Positions 45,838-54,099 of a stretch of DNA of 64,000 nucleotides are shown here, one piece after another. A program made the translations under genes and the position numbers. The DNA is from Bacteroidota bacterium (lineage in GTDB: Bacteria; Bacteroidota; Bacteroidia; Bacteroidales; Paludibacteraceae). The notes under the pieces were generated by a model, which was not told where the DNA came from, made no database searches, and was given only the letters and a program-made list of their open reading frames with translations. The stretch is taken from NCBI GenBank assembly GCA_017860295.1, contig JAFNAS010000017.1, positions 1-64,000 of the forward strand, read 5' to 3'. Every line of letters begins with the position of its first letter. Within the stretch, counting starts at the first letter, position 1.

Positions 45838-45874
45838 AAAAGAGTCGGTTGAAACTTGCTCAACCGACTCTTTT
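45838..45874. terminator. Convergent terminator after the symporter gene
   Basis: A perfect 15-bp stem, AAAAGAGTCGGTTGA with its complement at 45860-45874, closes a 7-base loop. A/T runs on both sides let it serve the symporter gene (plus) and the esterase gene (minus). Confidence 0.9.
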
Positions 45875-45899
45875 ATTGTATACACGAAACTCACTAATT

Positions 45900-47198
45900 C
45901 TATTCAAATAACTTCAAATCAATAAATTCACCCATTTTTGCATATCCGGCTTCATTGGGATGAAGAAAATCGCCCGAATGTAACGTCGGCAACAATGCTT
46001 TCGGCTCATTCGGATCGACCATCACTTTTTCAAAATCGATCACCGCATCGAAACTGCCACTGGTACGAATCCAGGCGTTCACCGTATCGCGGGCTGTCTG
46101 GCGGAAATCTTTGTCATAAAACGACTTTCCGAACGGAAGAATCGTTGCGCCGTACACCTTCATTCCCTTTGCATGAGCCTTATCGATCATTTGTTTGAAT
46201 GCTTCGATCAAATCGTGCGCCATCTGTGAGGCCTGTTCGCTGGTTCTGATACCACCGATATCATTAATTCCTTCGGAGATAATGAGCCACTTCACATTAT
46301 TTTGCTCCAGAATATCCCGATCGAAGCGGGTAACAGCCGGTTGTCCCTGTCCACCATGAACCACACAGTTTCCTCCGATTCCCAGATTCAATACCGCCCG
46401 ATGCTTGGTAGTCGAATTTTGAAGCAACCGTTCGGAAAAAACATCTGACCAACGGTTGAATTTACTGGTTCCCGAACCACGTCCATCGGCAATAGAATTA
46501 CCGATAATGGCAATGGCAGCGGTAGAAGGCGGAGCCATCACATCAATTCCTCTGATTACGAACCAGTGATCCGTCGGAATCGACTTAGCAAAGTCTGCTA
46601 ATACGGACTGATTTCCTTGCAACAGATAGGAGGTTGTGCGCGATGCGGCATGTCCTCCGATACCGGGACCCGCCTCTCCGAAACAAATAGTAATGGCCAC
46701 CTTCATTCCCGGCTCCAAATGAAACGAGATAGGATCGGAAACGATTTCCGTCTCGGCAGACATGGTTACCCCCTCTTTTCCGGCAAATGTAAGCACCTTG
46801 CTTGTTTTGGCTTCAATATCACTGCCTCCTTTTGAAACAGCGATTCCAACCGACTTCAGAACAACTGCATTTTTGCAAAACAGATTGGTAAAGCGAAAGC
46901 GAGCCTTATCGCCACCAACCGAAACACGCACAATCTGCCGCAAGCTATTGTTCGTAAGTCCTGGAGCCGGTGGCACATTATTGGCATCCACATAGTAGGG
47001 TGCCGAACTCCACGTTCCAACCCATACCTGTTCTTTGTGTGATGCTTTCTTCGCCTTACCCTGACTGACTCCGGGAGTTGTAAAACTAAACAGAACAGTC
47101 GAAAGCAGCATCAGAGTCAGCGTTTGCAACGCAGAATGAGTGAGCACATATTTAGTGCAACTTTTTAAACCGACCGTGATAATTGATTTTTTCTTCAT
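45900..47198 (-). CDS. XynE-like SGNH/GDSL esterase
   Basis: This exported esterase has 432 residues. The signal peptide lies at residues about 1-45. A beta-rich N-terminal domain starts at VWVGTWSSAPYYV. A GDSL/SGNH hydrolase domain follows: block I AIIGNSIADGRG with the catalytic Ser, block III LGIGGNCVV, block IV-like SEGINDIGG, and the catalytic Asp/His in DFLHPNEAGYAKMG. The arrangement resembles XynE of Prevotella, encoded in a xylanase cluster, so it may remove acetyl groups from xylan fragments. The ATG at 47198 is preferred over a TTG 36 bp upstream. The acyltransferase gene precedes it on the same strand. Confidence 0.87.
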   Translation of the reverse strand: MKKKSIITVGLKSCTKYVLTHSALQTLTLMLLSTVLFSFTTPGVSQGKAKKASHKEQVWVGTWSSAPYYVDANNVPPAPGLTNNSLRQIVRVSVGGDKARFRFTNLFCKNAVVLKSVGIAVSKGGSDIEAKTSKVLTFAGKEGVTMSAETEIVSDPISFHLEPGMKVAITICFGEAGPGIGGHAASRTTSYLLQGNQSVLADFAKSIPTDHWFVIRGIDVMAPPSTAAIAIIGNSIADGRGSGTSKFNRWSDVFSERLLQNSTTKHRAVLNLGIGGNCVVHGGQGQPAVTRFDRDILEQNNVKWLIISEGINDIGGIRTSEQASQMAHDLIEAFKQMIDKAHAKGMKVYGATILPFGKSFYDKDFRQTARDTVNAWIRTSGSFDAVIDFEKVMVDPNEPKALLPTLHSGDFLHPNEAGYAKMGEFIDLKLFE

Positions 47199-47249
47199 GA
47201 TTTTATTTATATTGAGACTATTATCTCTTTTCAAAAGGCAACGATCCGA

Positions 47250-48386
47250 CTAACGAATAAAACGTTTGGCCAACCATGCCCGTACCGGAATATCATAAAG
47301 CTTCAGGCAAGCATACGCTATCGCAATGGATACCACCACTACAAGAATGCCCATCGGCCAGGCTCCGCTGAAAGGTACTTTATTATCGACAACCCACGCT
47401 GTAAATATATAAATTATAGGATAATGTGTAATATACAACGGATAGGAAATATCACCGAAGAATTTACAAATACGAGTGGAATGTTTACCCGTCACCTCTC
47501 CGCTTGCACCCAGGTAAACCACCATTGGAAAGAGAACAACAATAACCAACGAATCGTACAAACCATTCATCCACAAATGATCGCTTCCGCCTACCCTCGG
47601 GAATACCAACAGAGCAACCACAATGAGGCTACTCCACAAAAAAGCATGTTTAATGCGCCCCGGTTTGCAAATACGGGAGAGCAGCAATCCGGCAAAGAAA
47701 GGATACATCAACCTAGTAAATCCGATGCGCAACTGAGTCGGCTCGAGTGACCATCCACCTACCATATCGCCGTGGGGACTGGTTACCGCCAGATGAATGG
47801 TGGCGCAACCGGCCAGAAAAACGAGCAAAGCCAGCAATTTATTCGAAAACTTACGGATAAACAGAGCATAAAGTAAATTGCCCACATACTCAAAGAAAAG
47901 CGACCATGCAGGTCCGTTGAGCGGATGCATCTCGCCCCAACCCCGAATATCGAGCGAAGTGGGTACCGGAATCAACGTAAAACCGATCAGCATGATGAGC
48001 AACATTTTCCAAACCGGCACACTGCTGATGCCCGGAAAAACAATTGGAGAAGCGCTAATGTAAAACCCGATGGCCCCGATAATCATTCCTACAACAATCA
48101 TCGGATGGAGCCGAATCAGTCGTCGTTTGAAAAAGCCTTTCAGGGTCATCTTTCCCCAGCGATCGTCGTAAGCATAGCCAATGACAAACCCGGAGAGCAC
48201 AAAGAAAAAATCGACAGCCAGATAGCCATGATTGATTATCTGTTTGAGATGATCTCCTCCCGAAAAAGTTTCAAAAATATGGAAAATCACCACCATGATG
48301 GCAGCGACCCCACGCAGACTATCAAGAATTTCGTAATGCTTTTTTGAGTCTGAAAAGACAGTCGACTGAGGGTGTTGTGAACTCAT
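47250..48386 (-). CDS. Acyltransferase family 3 membrane protein (OafA-like)
   Basis: This 378-residue integral membrane acyltransferase has the family start YEILDSLRGVAAIMVVIFHIFETF with the conserved His, then GYLAVDFFFVLSGFVIGYAYDDR and RRLIRLHPM (conserved Arg-x(5)-His region). About ten transmembrane segments follow, and the C-terminus is basic. It is encoded upstream of the XynE-like esterase, about 50 bp from its start, probably in one transcript. Such enzymes O-acetylate surface sugars; pairing with an esterase suggests opposing reactions on the same or related sugars, which is inference. Confidence 0.87.
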   Translation of the reverse strand: MSSQHPQSTVFSDSKKHYEILDSLRGVAAIMVVIFHIFETFSGGDHLKQIINHGYLAVDFFFVLSGFVIGYAYDDRWGKMTLKGFFKRRLIRLHPMIVVGMIIGAIGFYISASPIVFPGISSVPVWKMLLIMLIGFTLIPVPTSLDIRGWGEMHPLNGPAWSLFFEYVGNLLYALFIRKFSNKLLALLVFLAGCATIHLAVTSPHGDMVGGWSLEPTQLRIGFTRLMYPFFAGLLLSRICKPGRIKHAFLWSSLIVVALLVFPRVGGSDHLWMNGLYDSLVIVVLFPMVVYLGASGEVTGKHSTRICKFFGDISYPLYITHYPIIYIFTAWVVDNKVPFSGAWPMGILVVVVSIAIAYACLKLYDIPVRAWLAKRFIR

Positions 48387-48483
48387 TGGATATTAAAAAG
48401 GTTATGGTTTTTCTCTATTTATTCTACAAACTTACAACTATTTCTTGAGACAACAAATGGGCTGAAAACACGGAAAGAGAATA

Positions 48484-48536
48484 AAAAAACGGCTGGAAAA
48501 GCAACGCCGCCTTCCAACCGTTTTTATCCTCTTAAA
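48484..48536 (-). terminator. Terminator after the small cysteine protein gene
   Basis: AAAACGGCTGGAA (from 48485) pairs with TTCCAACCGTTTT near 48522-48534, with one C-A mismatch. On the minus strand the T run follows. It lies just downstream of the gene ending at 48553. Confidence 0.65.
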
Positions 48537-48552
48537 CACAAATTGCAGACTA

Positions 48553-48759
48553 TTATCTTTCGGATGTTTCTTCACAACAATATGCACATCCTGCTATATG
48601 GACATAATATTTTTCTGCCTCCAGAATTGCTTCCTCAGGAGAGTCGAAATCACCCAAATAATACAATGTTTTAATATTGGGAAGATAATCACAGGATCCC
48701 CGGTGTACTTCATGTTCCCCGGTAGATTGCGACTGACGGTTGACATAGTAAGATGCCAT
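48553..48759 (-). CDS. Small cysteine-rich protein, possible zinc site
   Basis: This 68-residue cytoplasmic protein has no signal peptide. The pattern EVHRGSCDYLP near residue 17 and AGCAYCCEE near residue 56 gives a spacing of Cys and His suited to a single metal site. The middle is a helix of alternating Ala/Glu (SPEEAILEAEKYYVHI). Similar short proteins starting with YYVN and containing DHEVH-x-x-x-C are common in Bacteroidota but have no function assigned. The fold recalls the Ada-type zinc domain, but that comparison is only by eye. It is encoded 12 bp after the 160-residue gene on the same strand. Confidence 0.65.
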   Translation of the reverse strand: MASYYVNRQSQSTGEHEVHRGSCDYLPNIKTLYYLGDFDSPEEAILEAEKYYVHIAGCAYCCEETSER

Positions 48760-48771
48760 TGTTGTAAAATT

Positions 48772-49254
48772 TCAAAAACCCGTAAAGGCATTTGGTTCAT
48801 TGAAACATTGAGAACAAGTCGAGTTTCTAAGCTTGTCCAGTTCGGATGTAATTTCAACCTCGTGAATGCTTCTGTCTAGCCATTCGAGACATTTACCGAC
48901 AGAACTGAACACGCTGAATTCGACGGCATACTTACCGGAAAACGAATCAAACCATTCCGTGAATTTGGGCAACGTTGCCTCACTAGTCAGAATAGCTGCT
49001 TTGCGAGTTGTCAATACCTTCGCATCTCGTCCAAGATAATGAAGATAAGCAGTATGCTCTTCCAGCGTAAAATTCATCGTTGCATCCCGCATATCATGTA
49101 ACAAATCATATTGTTGATTAAAATGACGGTCGGAATAAAGCACATCCCGATTCATCCTCAATATATCAATGGTAAAATCTCCGGATAAAACCTCAATAAT
49201 CAAGTTTTTATCTTTCAATATTTTATGACTATACTTCACCAGATCATTACTCAT
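48772..49254 (-). CDS. Uncharacterised 160-residue protein, STAS/SpoIIAA-like layout
   Basis: I do not recognise this soluble protein with confidence. Alternating strands and helices (NLIIEVLSGDFTIDILRMN, KAAILTSEATLPKFTEWF, YAVEFSVFSSVGKCLEWLD) resemble the SpoIIAA-like/STAS layout of about 120 residues. A C-terminal extension carries two cysteines (TCSQCFN). No catalytic motif is visible. The start is the ATG at 49254. It forms a pair with the small cysteine protein gene 12 bp downstream, and the two end in a common terminator. Confidence 0.6.
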   Translation of the reverse strand: MSNDLVKYSHKILKDKNLIIEVLSGDFTIDILRMNRDVLYSDRHFNQQYDLLHDMRDATMNFTLEEHTAYLHYLGRDAKVLTTRKAAILTSEATLPKFTEWFDSFSGKYAVEFSVFSSVGKCLEWLDRSIHEVEITSELDKLRNSTCSQCFNEPNAFTGF

Positions 49255-49437
49255 AACACCTATGTTTTAACTAAAAAGAGTGTACTTTCAAGCATTACAC
49301 CACTAAGGTACAACAGAATAGAGCCAAAGTCAACCTACCAGCTCATTTTTTTAGAAACACATCCTATATTTTGAAACATTTCTCCCTCAACGACGGTATT
49401 GATTTTGTTTTTACAAGCTTCTTTGGCGAGAAAAACG

Positions 49438-49445
49438 TACTTTTG
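49438..49445 (+). promoter_or_regulatory. -7 element of the secreted hypothetical gene
   Basis: TACTTTTG matches TAnnTTTG, 18 bp before the ATG at 49464. A TTTG at the ideal -33 distance is lacking. Confidence 0.4.
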
Positions 49446-49463
49446 CAACAAAAAAACAGAAAG

Positions 49464-50507
49464 ATGAAGCTACGTTGTAGTATGGTCATGGTGATGGCAG
49501 CTCTGTCATCCTGGATATACGGACAAACTCCGGTCAATGTGTATGAATCGACGGTAAAAATTGAGAAACAATCGACGCATGAATATCTTTGCGGATTGGC
49601 CGAAGGCGATCAGCTCATCTTTTCGTTCAACGCTGAGAAAGGAGGCAAAATGGATCATGTCGAAATTCTGGAATATCCCTCTTCCACCCTCTTTACCGAT
49701 TACAAAACCTCGAAAATCAAGCAAAAGACACTGACCATTCATCACACCGGAATTTATCTGTTTCGTTTTACCAACCAAGATCCGAAAGAGAAGGTTTGCC
49801 GTTATACCATTCAACGTATGCCGGCAACAGATTTGACTGCCCGATTCAACACCACCGTTTATTGGAAAACGATAAAAGACACCGTCGAATACAAGAACGA
49901 AACCGAAACGACATTGGTTACCGACACCGTAGTATCCAACCTGACCGACAAGATGGTTAACATACACGCATTACTGAATTTCCAAAGCAACAAAATGGCC
50001 TTTTCGTACATACTTCCGCCGCAAACCATCGCTTATAGCTACTACATTGGGGTCAATCAGGCAGGCAACAAAGCCTTCAACGACGCCACAGCCAGTCTAC
50101 TACGCTCGGCCAGCCCATTGGTATCGGCCATTCCCGGATATGGACCACTGGCAGCGCTGGCACTCAACGGTACTTCGTTCCTGACCAACCTGTCGGGTGG
50201 CGAGAGTGTGGAGTACTGGATTACGGATGCAAAAAATGCCATTCTGTTTCAAAACGGCAAACCTTTCAAATGGATCAGACAAGGCAATGTGGTCAACGAT
50301 TTTTCACGGCTTACCGCTCCGCTCAAAGGAGAGTACTATGTCTGCCTGAAAAACAACAACAAGCTGCAATCGATCGATGTAACGGTAAAGGTAACGGCAG
50401 TATCGTTGCGTCAGCGAAAAGTATCGCACCCGGTAAAGCGCTACATCGTGGAGACGAAACAAATTCCGTATCTGAAGCAGCAGATCAGTGGAGCGGGCGT
50501 TTTTTAA
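49464..50507 (+). CDS. Secreted hypothetical protein
   Basis: This exported protein of 347 residues has a signal peptide MKLRCSMVMVMAALSSWIYGQ. The mature part is mostly beta strand. The N-terminal 110 residues (TVKIEKQSTHEYLCGLAEGDQLIFSF and GIYLFRFTNQ) look like a GOLD/jelly-roll sandwich. A hydrophobic Ala/Gly-rich stretch (PLVSAIPGYGPLAALALNG, near residue 220) could bury into a membrane or an oligomer. No family can be named with confidence. The ATG at 49464 is preferred over an upstream in-frame codon at 49371 because it follows a -7 element and gives the signal peptide. Its end overlaps the convergent YitT gene by 23 bp. Confidence 0.7.
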   Translation: MKLRCSMVMVMAALSSWIYGQTPVNVYESTVKIEKQSTHEYLCGLAEGDQLIFSFNAEKGGKMDHVEILEYPSSTLFTDYKTSKIKQKTLTIHHTGIYLFRFTNQDPKEKVCRYTIQRMPATDLTARFNTTVYWKTIKDTVEYKNETETTLVTDTVVSNLTDKMVNIHALLNFQSNKMAFSYILPPQTIAYSYYIGVNQAGNKAFNDATASLLRSASPLVSAIPGYGPLAALALNGTSFLTNLSGGESVEYWITDAKNAILFQNGKPFKWIRQGNVVNDFSRLTAPLKGEYYVCLKNNNKLQSIDVTVKVTAVSLRQRKVSHPVKRYIVETKQIPYLKQQISGAGVF

Positions 50508-51411
50508 TGACTCCTCCTTTGGTATCTTTCACCCGGTTCATCACAATAAAGGCTTCGGGTTCAATTTTTTCCACTTCAGCATTCAGTTTGGCCAGCTCCA
50601 AGCGGGTAATCACGGTATAGACAATATCTACTTCGCGGGTTTCGCCGTGCTTGCCATATCCCCGTTTGCCGCAATAGAGCGTCACGCCGCGCCCCATCAC
50701 ATCGATAATCATTTGACGCACCTCCTCGCTGCGGGTCGAGATGATGGTAACACCGATATACTCTTCGAGCCCTTCCACCAGAAAGTCGAGCGCCTTGGAG
50801 GCCGACACATAGGTAATCATGGAATAGAGGGCAATCTCTACCGACAAAAGATAGGCTGCCAACGAGAATATCAGCACGTTGATGGCAACGATAACATCTC
50901 CCATGGTTGTCTTCAGTTTACGGCTCAGATAGACCGCCAGCACCTCGGTACCGTCGATCACGGCACCGCCCCTCACGGCCAGGCCGATACCCGTTCCCAG
51001 AAAGAGTCCTCCGAATACCGCCACCAGCAGGTTATCGTGGGTCACATCGGGAAACGATACGGTCGCCAAACAGAGCGAAAGACCGCTGATGGCAAGCGCC
51101 GTTTTTATGGCAAACTGCCGTCCGTTGACCTGATAGGCCAGCAGCATAAACGGAATATTGATAATGAAAATAAGCAGGGCAAAAGGCCACCCCGTAACGG
51201 CCGATACCAGTAGCGAAATTCCCGTAACACCTCCATCAATAAAGTGGTTGGTGAGCAGAAAGCCCTTGAAGCCGAATGCGGCCGAAAATATCCCAAGTAC
51301 AATCAGCAATACATCGACAAAATGACGACGAATCGTTTTTCGCTGGATGGTTCCGATCCTGACGGCATTATTCCCCGTCTCCGTAAGCGGCATGTTTTGT
51401 TCGGTATTCAT
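50485..51411 (-). CDS. YitT family membrane protein (DUF161/DUF2179)
   Basis: This integral membrane protein of 308 residues has five hydrophobic segments in residues about 30-215, including the YitT motif region FIDGGVTGISLLVSAVTGWPFALLIFIINIPF and GLFLGTGIGLAVRGGAVIDGTEVLAVYLSRK. A soluble C-terminal DUF2179 domain follows (TIISTRSEEVRQMIIDVMGRGVTLYCGKRGYG). Such proteins are widespread and their function is unsettled. The ATG at 51411 is preferred over one further upstream. The stop overlaps the end of the convergent gene at 49464-50507. Confidence 0.9.
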   Translation of the reverse strand: MNTEQNMPLTETGNNAVRIGTIQRKTIRRHFVDVLLIVLGIFSAAFGFKGFLLTNHFIDGGVTGISLLVSAVTGWPFALLIFIINIPFMLLAYQVNGRQFAIKTALAISGLSLCLATVSFPDVTHDNLLVAVFGGLFLGTGIGLAVRGGAVIDGTEVLAVYLSRKLKTTMGDVIVAINVLIFSLAAYLLSVEIALYSMITYVSASKALDFLVEGLEEYIGVTIISTRSEEVRQMIIDVMGRGVTLYCGKRGYGKHGETREVDIVYTVITRLELAKLNAEVEKIEPEAFIVMNRVKDTKGGVIKKRPLH

Positions 51412-51485
51412 AGATATATTATTTCGAACAAAGCAGCCCTGCTCCATCTTTGCAGGACTGCTTTCGGATGAATTATTTTGAGTAC

Positions 51486-51989
51486 TTATTTATTGCCTGC
51501 TACATTTGCGATCGCCTCATTTACCACGGCACTCCACCGCTCAATCAGCTGCGACTCGCCCATCAGGCGCAAACTATCGTACTCCACGTTGTAAAATTCG
51601 ATCATCGCATCCGATTGTTTCCGCTTACCGGCCGAAAGCACCAGCACCAACCGGTCTACGGCTTTCAGTTCTCCTTTTTCACCGGCAGAACGCGTATCGC
51701 TTATCACGTACGACTTGTCGTATTCCGACAGATCGAACAGTTGCATATCATGCTTCTGTCCCCGCTTTTTCAGAAAAAAGAGCTTGCGCCGCGAAGCATC
51801 GAGCGCGATAGCCAATGTGGCGCAGGCATCCGACTGGGCAAGAGCATACCCACTCTGTTGCGCAAACGACTCGAGCATTTTTAGTAATGTCCCGTGTTTT
51901 GATTTTCCACTGCGGCTCATCCACATAAATGAGGCAACGCAAACCGCTATAACGATTAACCCCACCATAGTTGTTCCTGTATCTAGCAT
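51486..51989 (-). CDS. Membrane-anchored hypothetical protein
   Basis: This 167-residue protein has one N-terminal transmembrane helix (MVGLIVIAVCVASFMWM) followed by a basic stop-transfer sequence (RSGKSKHG) and a soluble domain of about 140 residues. The domain alternates strands and charged helices (RRKLFFLKKRG, MQLFDLSEYDKSYVISDTR, IEFYNVEYDSLRL) and resembles a PH-like or lipocalin-like sandwich only loosely. No motif identifies it. It lies upstream of the YitT gene on the same strand with a 74-bp gap and may be co-transcribed with it. Confidence 0.65.
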   Translation of the reverse strand: MLDTGTTMVGLIVIAVCVASFMWMSRSGKSKHGTLLKMLESFAQQSGYALAQSDACATLAIALDASRRKLFFLKKRGQKHDMQLFDLSEYDKSYVISDTRSAGEKGELKAVDRLVLVLSAGKRKQSDAMIEFYNVEYDSLRLMGESQLIERWSAVVNEAIANVAGNK

Positions 51990-52145
51990 AATTTTTTAAT
52001 TGAATTTGAACAGGCCCGGAACACGACATAGCAAGAACGAACCCGCTTGCAACGAACCCGGACGGAATTTAAAATAGACGATTGGTCTGCTTACGGTGAC
52101 TATACCGGCAGACAAAAAAAACACACTTATAAAAACAAGGGAATT

Positions 52146-52517
52146 TTACCAGAAGGTGTGAAAAGGAAAAACAATGTCGGGCTTCTCCAGCCGCCGGATT
52201 TGAGAGTCGGCATAGAAGAGATAGCACGACAGCGTATGGTGATAACAACCGGCAACGATACGGGCTGCAAGCGTCTGCTCGCGAACCTGATTCTTCGAAA
52301 CCTGGAGAAGATTACCGGCTTGTGTTCCGGTCAGTTTGGCCTGGCCGGCATACGCCTGATGATCGACCGGGACTGCCGTAACGCAAGTTTGAGCATGACC
52401 CGGAAAGAGATTCCGGTCGTCGCTGACACGCGTAGTTGCCCTGCCGTTAATGGCGATCAGGCAACAATAGAGCAACGCAATTTTGATTACCGCAATATGT
52501 CTCAATACTTTCATCAT
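52146..52517 (-). CDS. Possible small secreted protein
   Basis: This open frame of 123 residues starts with a basic and then hydrophobic segment (RHIAVIKIALLYCCLIAINGRA), as in a signal peptide. It contains four further cysteine and histidine-rich stretches (GCYHHTLSCYLFY). No family is recognised. Its support is a good Bacteroidota promoter placed directly before the start (52522-52552). That leaves almost no leader, so translation may start from the second ATG (52514) on a nearly leaderless transcript. The opposite strand has an overlapping frame without such support. Confidence 0.45.
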   Translation of the reverse strand: MMKVLRHIAVIKIALLYCCLIAINGRATTRVSDDRNLFPGHAQTCVTAVPVDHQAYAGQAKLTGTQAGNLLQVSKNQVREQTLAARIVAGCYHHTLSCYLFYADSQIRRLEKPDIVFPFHTFW

Positions 52518-52521
52518 ATTA

Positions 52522-52552
52522 CAAAGATATGATTTTTAAATGAATTTATCAA
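52522..52552 (-). promoter_or_regulatory. Near-consensus Bacteroidota promoter
   Basis: On the minus strand TTG (52552-52550) is followed after 20 bp by TATCTTTG (52529-52522). Spacing and -7 sequence match the sigma-ABfr consensus. The ATG of the small secreted protein gene begins 5 bp later. Confidence 0.6.
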
Positions 52553-52570
52553 GTCTCAGCAGAAACAAAA

Positions 52571-52605
52571 GGGGGAGAAGCGGCTCCCGTATGCCACCTC
52601 TCCCC
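52571..52605 (-). terminator. Terminator downstream of the zinc-ribbon gene
   Basis: On the minus strand GGGGAGA (52605-52599) pairs with TCTCCCC (52578-52572), followed by CTTTTGTTTC. It lies about 110 bp after the stop codon at 52713. Confidence 0.6.
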
Positions 52606-52712
52606 AAAACTCAAACCCGCGCTATTTAGTTGCAACACTGCCAGACGCAGTTGCTATATTTAGTGAAACCATTTCTGTACTTAAAGATACGTCCGCGGCA
52701 CCCGAAGCACAT

Positions 52713-52973
52713 TTATCGCTTCTTCCACCGCTCCAAGCGCCCCATGCCACGGGTAAAGAGCCAGGAGGTAAAACGCGGCATCCCTTTTTCGATCATCTTC
52801 TGTCGGCAAAATTCCTGAAACTCTTTCCGGCTTCCGGTAAAGGTGAAGCTACCGTTTTGGTAGCAATAACTACAGTAGACCGCACTTTTGGTACCATCGG
52901 CTTCGGTTCCCCCACCCTCGGGGTCTTCGCGAAGCGGCATTCCGCAACTCTGACAAAATTTATGATTTTTCAT
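52713..52973 (-). CDS. Zinc-ribbon domain protein
   Basis: This 86-residue protein begins MKNHKFCQSCGMPLRED and carries CQSC and CSYC pairs about 25 residues apart, the ligands of one zinc ribbon (Zn_ribbon_2-like, often annotated as putative zinc ribbon). The C-terminal half is helical and basic (GSRKEFQEFCRQKMIEKGMP and GRLERWKKR), as in nucleic-acid or protein binders. The ATG at 52973 was chosen because the zinc-ribbon family starts there; an ATG 18 bp upstream is possible. Its role is unknown. Confidence 0.8.
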   Translation of the reverse strand: MKNHKFCQSCGMPLREDPEGGGTEADGTKSAVYCSYCYQNGSFTFTGSRKEFQEFCRQKMIEKGMPRFTSWLFTRGMGRLERWKKR

Positions 52974-53123
52974 CCTATAATAATTTTTCATCTAAGGAAG
53001 TATGGAATTGAAAAATCAGCGAAGCTAACTCCATGTTGCTGTAAATTATTACAATTCTCTTGGATGTTGTGCAGCAACATGTTCGTTTCATCACATCAAT
53101 GATTTATAATCCATCATTCATAA

Positions 53124-53633
53124 TTATCGGTCGATCCGCACCCCGCGCGTCAGAAACGAAAGCCCCTGCTGACCGGAAGTAGAAATCATAATGGCCTCAA
53201 ACAACGGTGCTTCGCTCTCGCGTTTTGCAGCCCAATCGAACACAAAATTACCACCGGTACCACCCGCCCGGTCTTTTTCATAAATCACAATCTCCGCCGT
53301 TTCGAGTGGCTTCAGATAGACGGCATGGGTCAGGTATTTCCGCACCAGACGCCCGTCGGTACCGTAATAATCGGCCTTTTGCAGAAAAACAGTATCCTTC
53401 GGAGAGATGTTGCGTATGCTGACTGTCACGGTCAGGTCATAGGTTTTACCTTCGTGTAGTTGATAAATCTGCGAATAGACCGGCAAATAGGTCGCACCCT
53501 GCACCCAATGAGCCAAGTTATCGCTCGCCATACGCGCTTCCCAGTTAATGGCATGCACTGGTCCCGCTCCGCTTTTTTTATTGCATCCGCACAAAACGAA
53601 TGCAGCCAACAGCATAATTCCGAACTGTTTCAT
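53124..53633 (-). CDS. DUF3124 family lipoprotein
   Basis: This exported lipoprotein of 169 residues has the lipobox LCGC at residues 14-17 (Cys17 lipidated). The mature part matches DUF3124: ATYLPVYSQIYQLHEGKTYDLTVTVSIRN, then DTVFLQKADYYGTDGRLVRKYL and a C-terminal strand region ending GVRIDR. It is predicted to be an immunoglobulin-like beta sandwich in the periplasm. The ATG at 53633 was preferred over an upstream in-frame codon because it begins the signal peptide. Function unknown. Confidence 0.82.
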   Translation of the reverse strand: MKQFGIMLLAAFVLCGCNKKSGAGPVHAINWEARMASDNLAHWVQGATYLPVYSQIYQLHEGKTYDLTVTVSIRNISPKDTVFLQKADYYGTDGRLVRKYLTHAVYLKPLETAEIVIYEKDRAGGTGGNFVFDWAAKRESEAPLFEAIMISTSGQQGLSFLTRGVRIDR

Positions 53634-54099
53634 CTCCGAATAATTATATTTTACAATACTGTTTTCCCGAAAGAAACGAGGTTGCAGGACACACAAAAAC
53701 AATGCATCCTGCAACGCTCAGTCTAAAAATCAATTTTGGTTAGTGAAAGTATATATAAATAGCTACAAGAATCCGGGCACATGGCCAATCACTTTTGTTA
53801 TTACAATCAGTGATTGGCCTTCTCCATAGATTTTGAAATAGAAACTCGGATGGAATACGCTTATAAAAGGAATTTATATTCGCAGCCTCCGATTCGCAAA
53901 TTTAGAAATAATTTTTATGAACAAACAAAACAAAAGTTAATTATACAGGAAAGTTATCAATACTTATCAACAAGCAAAAAAAAGGAGAGTTCCAATGCCT
54001 TCATTCACCCGAAAACAGACTCTAAGACGAATCACAAAACAAGGCGATGACTACCAGGCAACTGGAATTACAGAAGCAGAGACCGAGAGGGAAAGCCTA
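53634..54099. other. Gene-free region with an inverted repeat
   Basis: No convincing gene is visible in these 466 bp. The one clear structure is a 10-bp inverted repeat, GGCCAATCAC (53783-53792) with GTGATTGGCC (53810-53819), loop of 17 bases. The open frame at 53814-54050 has no ATG at its head and no coding character. Confidence 0.55.
53783..53819. repeat. 10-bp inverted repeat
   Basis: GGCCAATCAC and its exact complement are separated by 17 bases. No T run follows on either strand, so it is not a standard terminator. It could be a protein-binding site or an RNA hairpin. Confidence 0.6.

Noticed and set aside
52047-52532. Plus-strand frame of 161 codons opposite the small secreted protein gene
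   Set aside because: No promoter or signal peptide and an unusual composition; the minus-strand frame has a promoter and a signal-like start.
53940-53980. TTATCAATA and TTATCAACA as DnaA boxes of an origin
   Set aside because: Both depart from TTATCCACA at key positions, and no dnaA, dnaN or AT-rich unwinding region is nearby.
53814-54050. Plus-strand frame of 78 codons
   Set aside because: No ATG at its head, AT-rich filler composition and no family resemblance; it lies on the arm of an inverted repeat.
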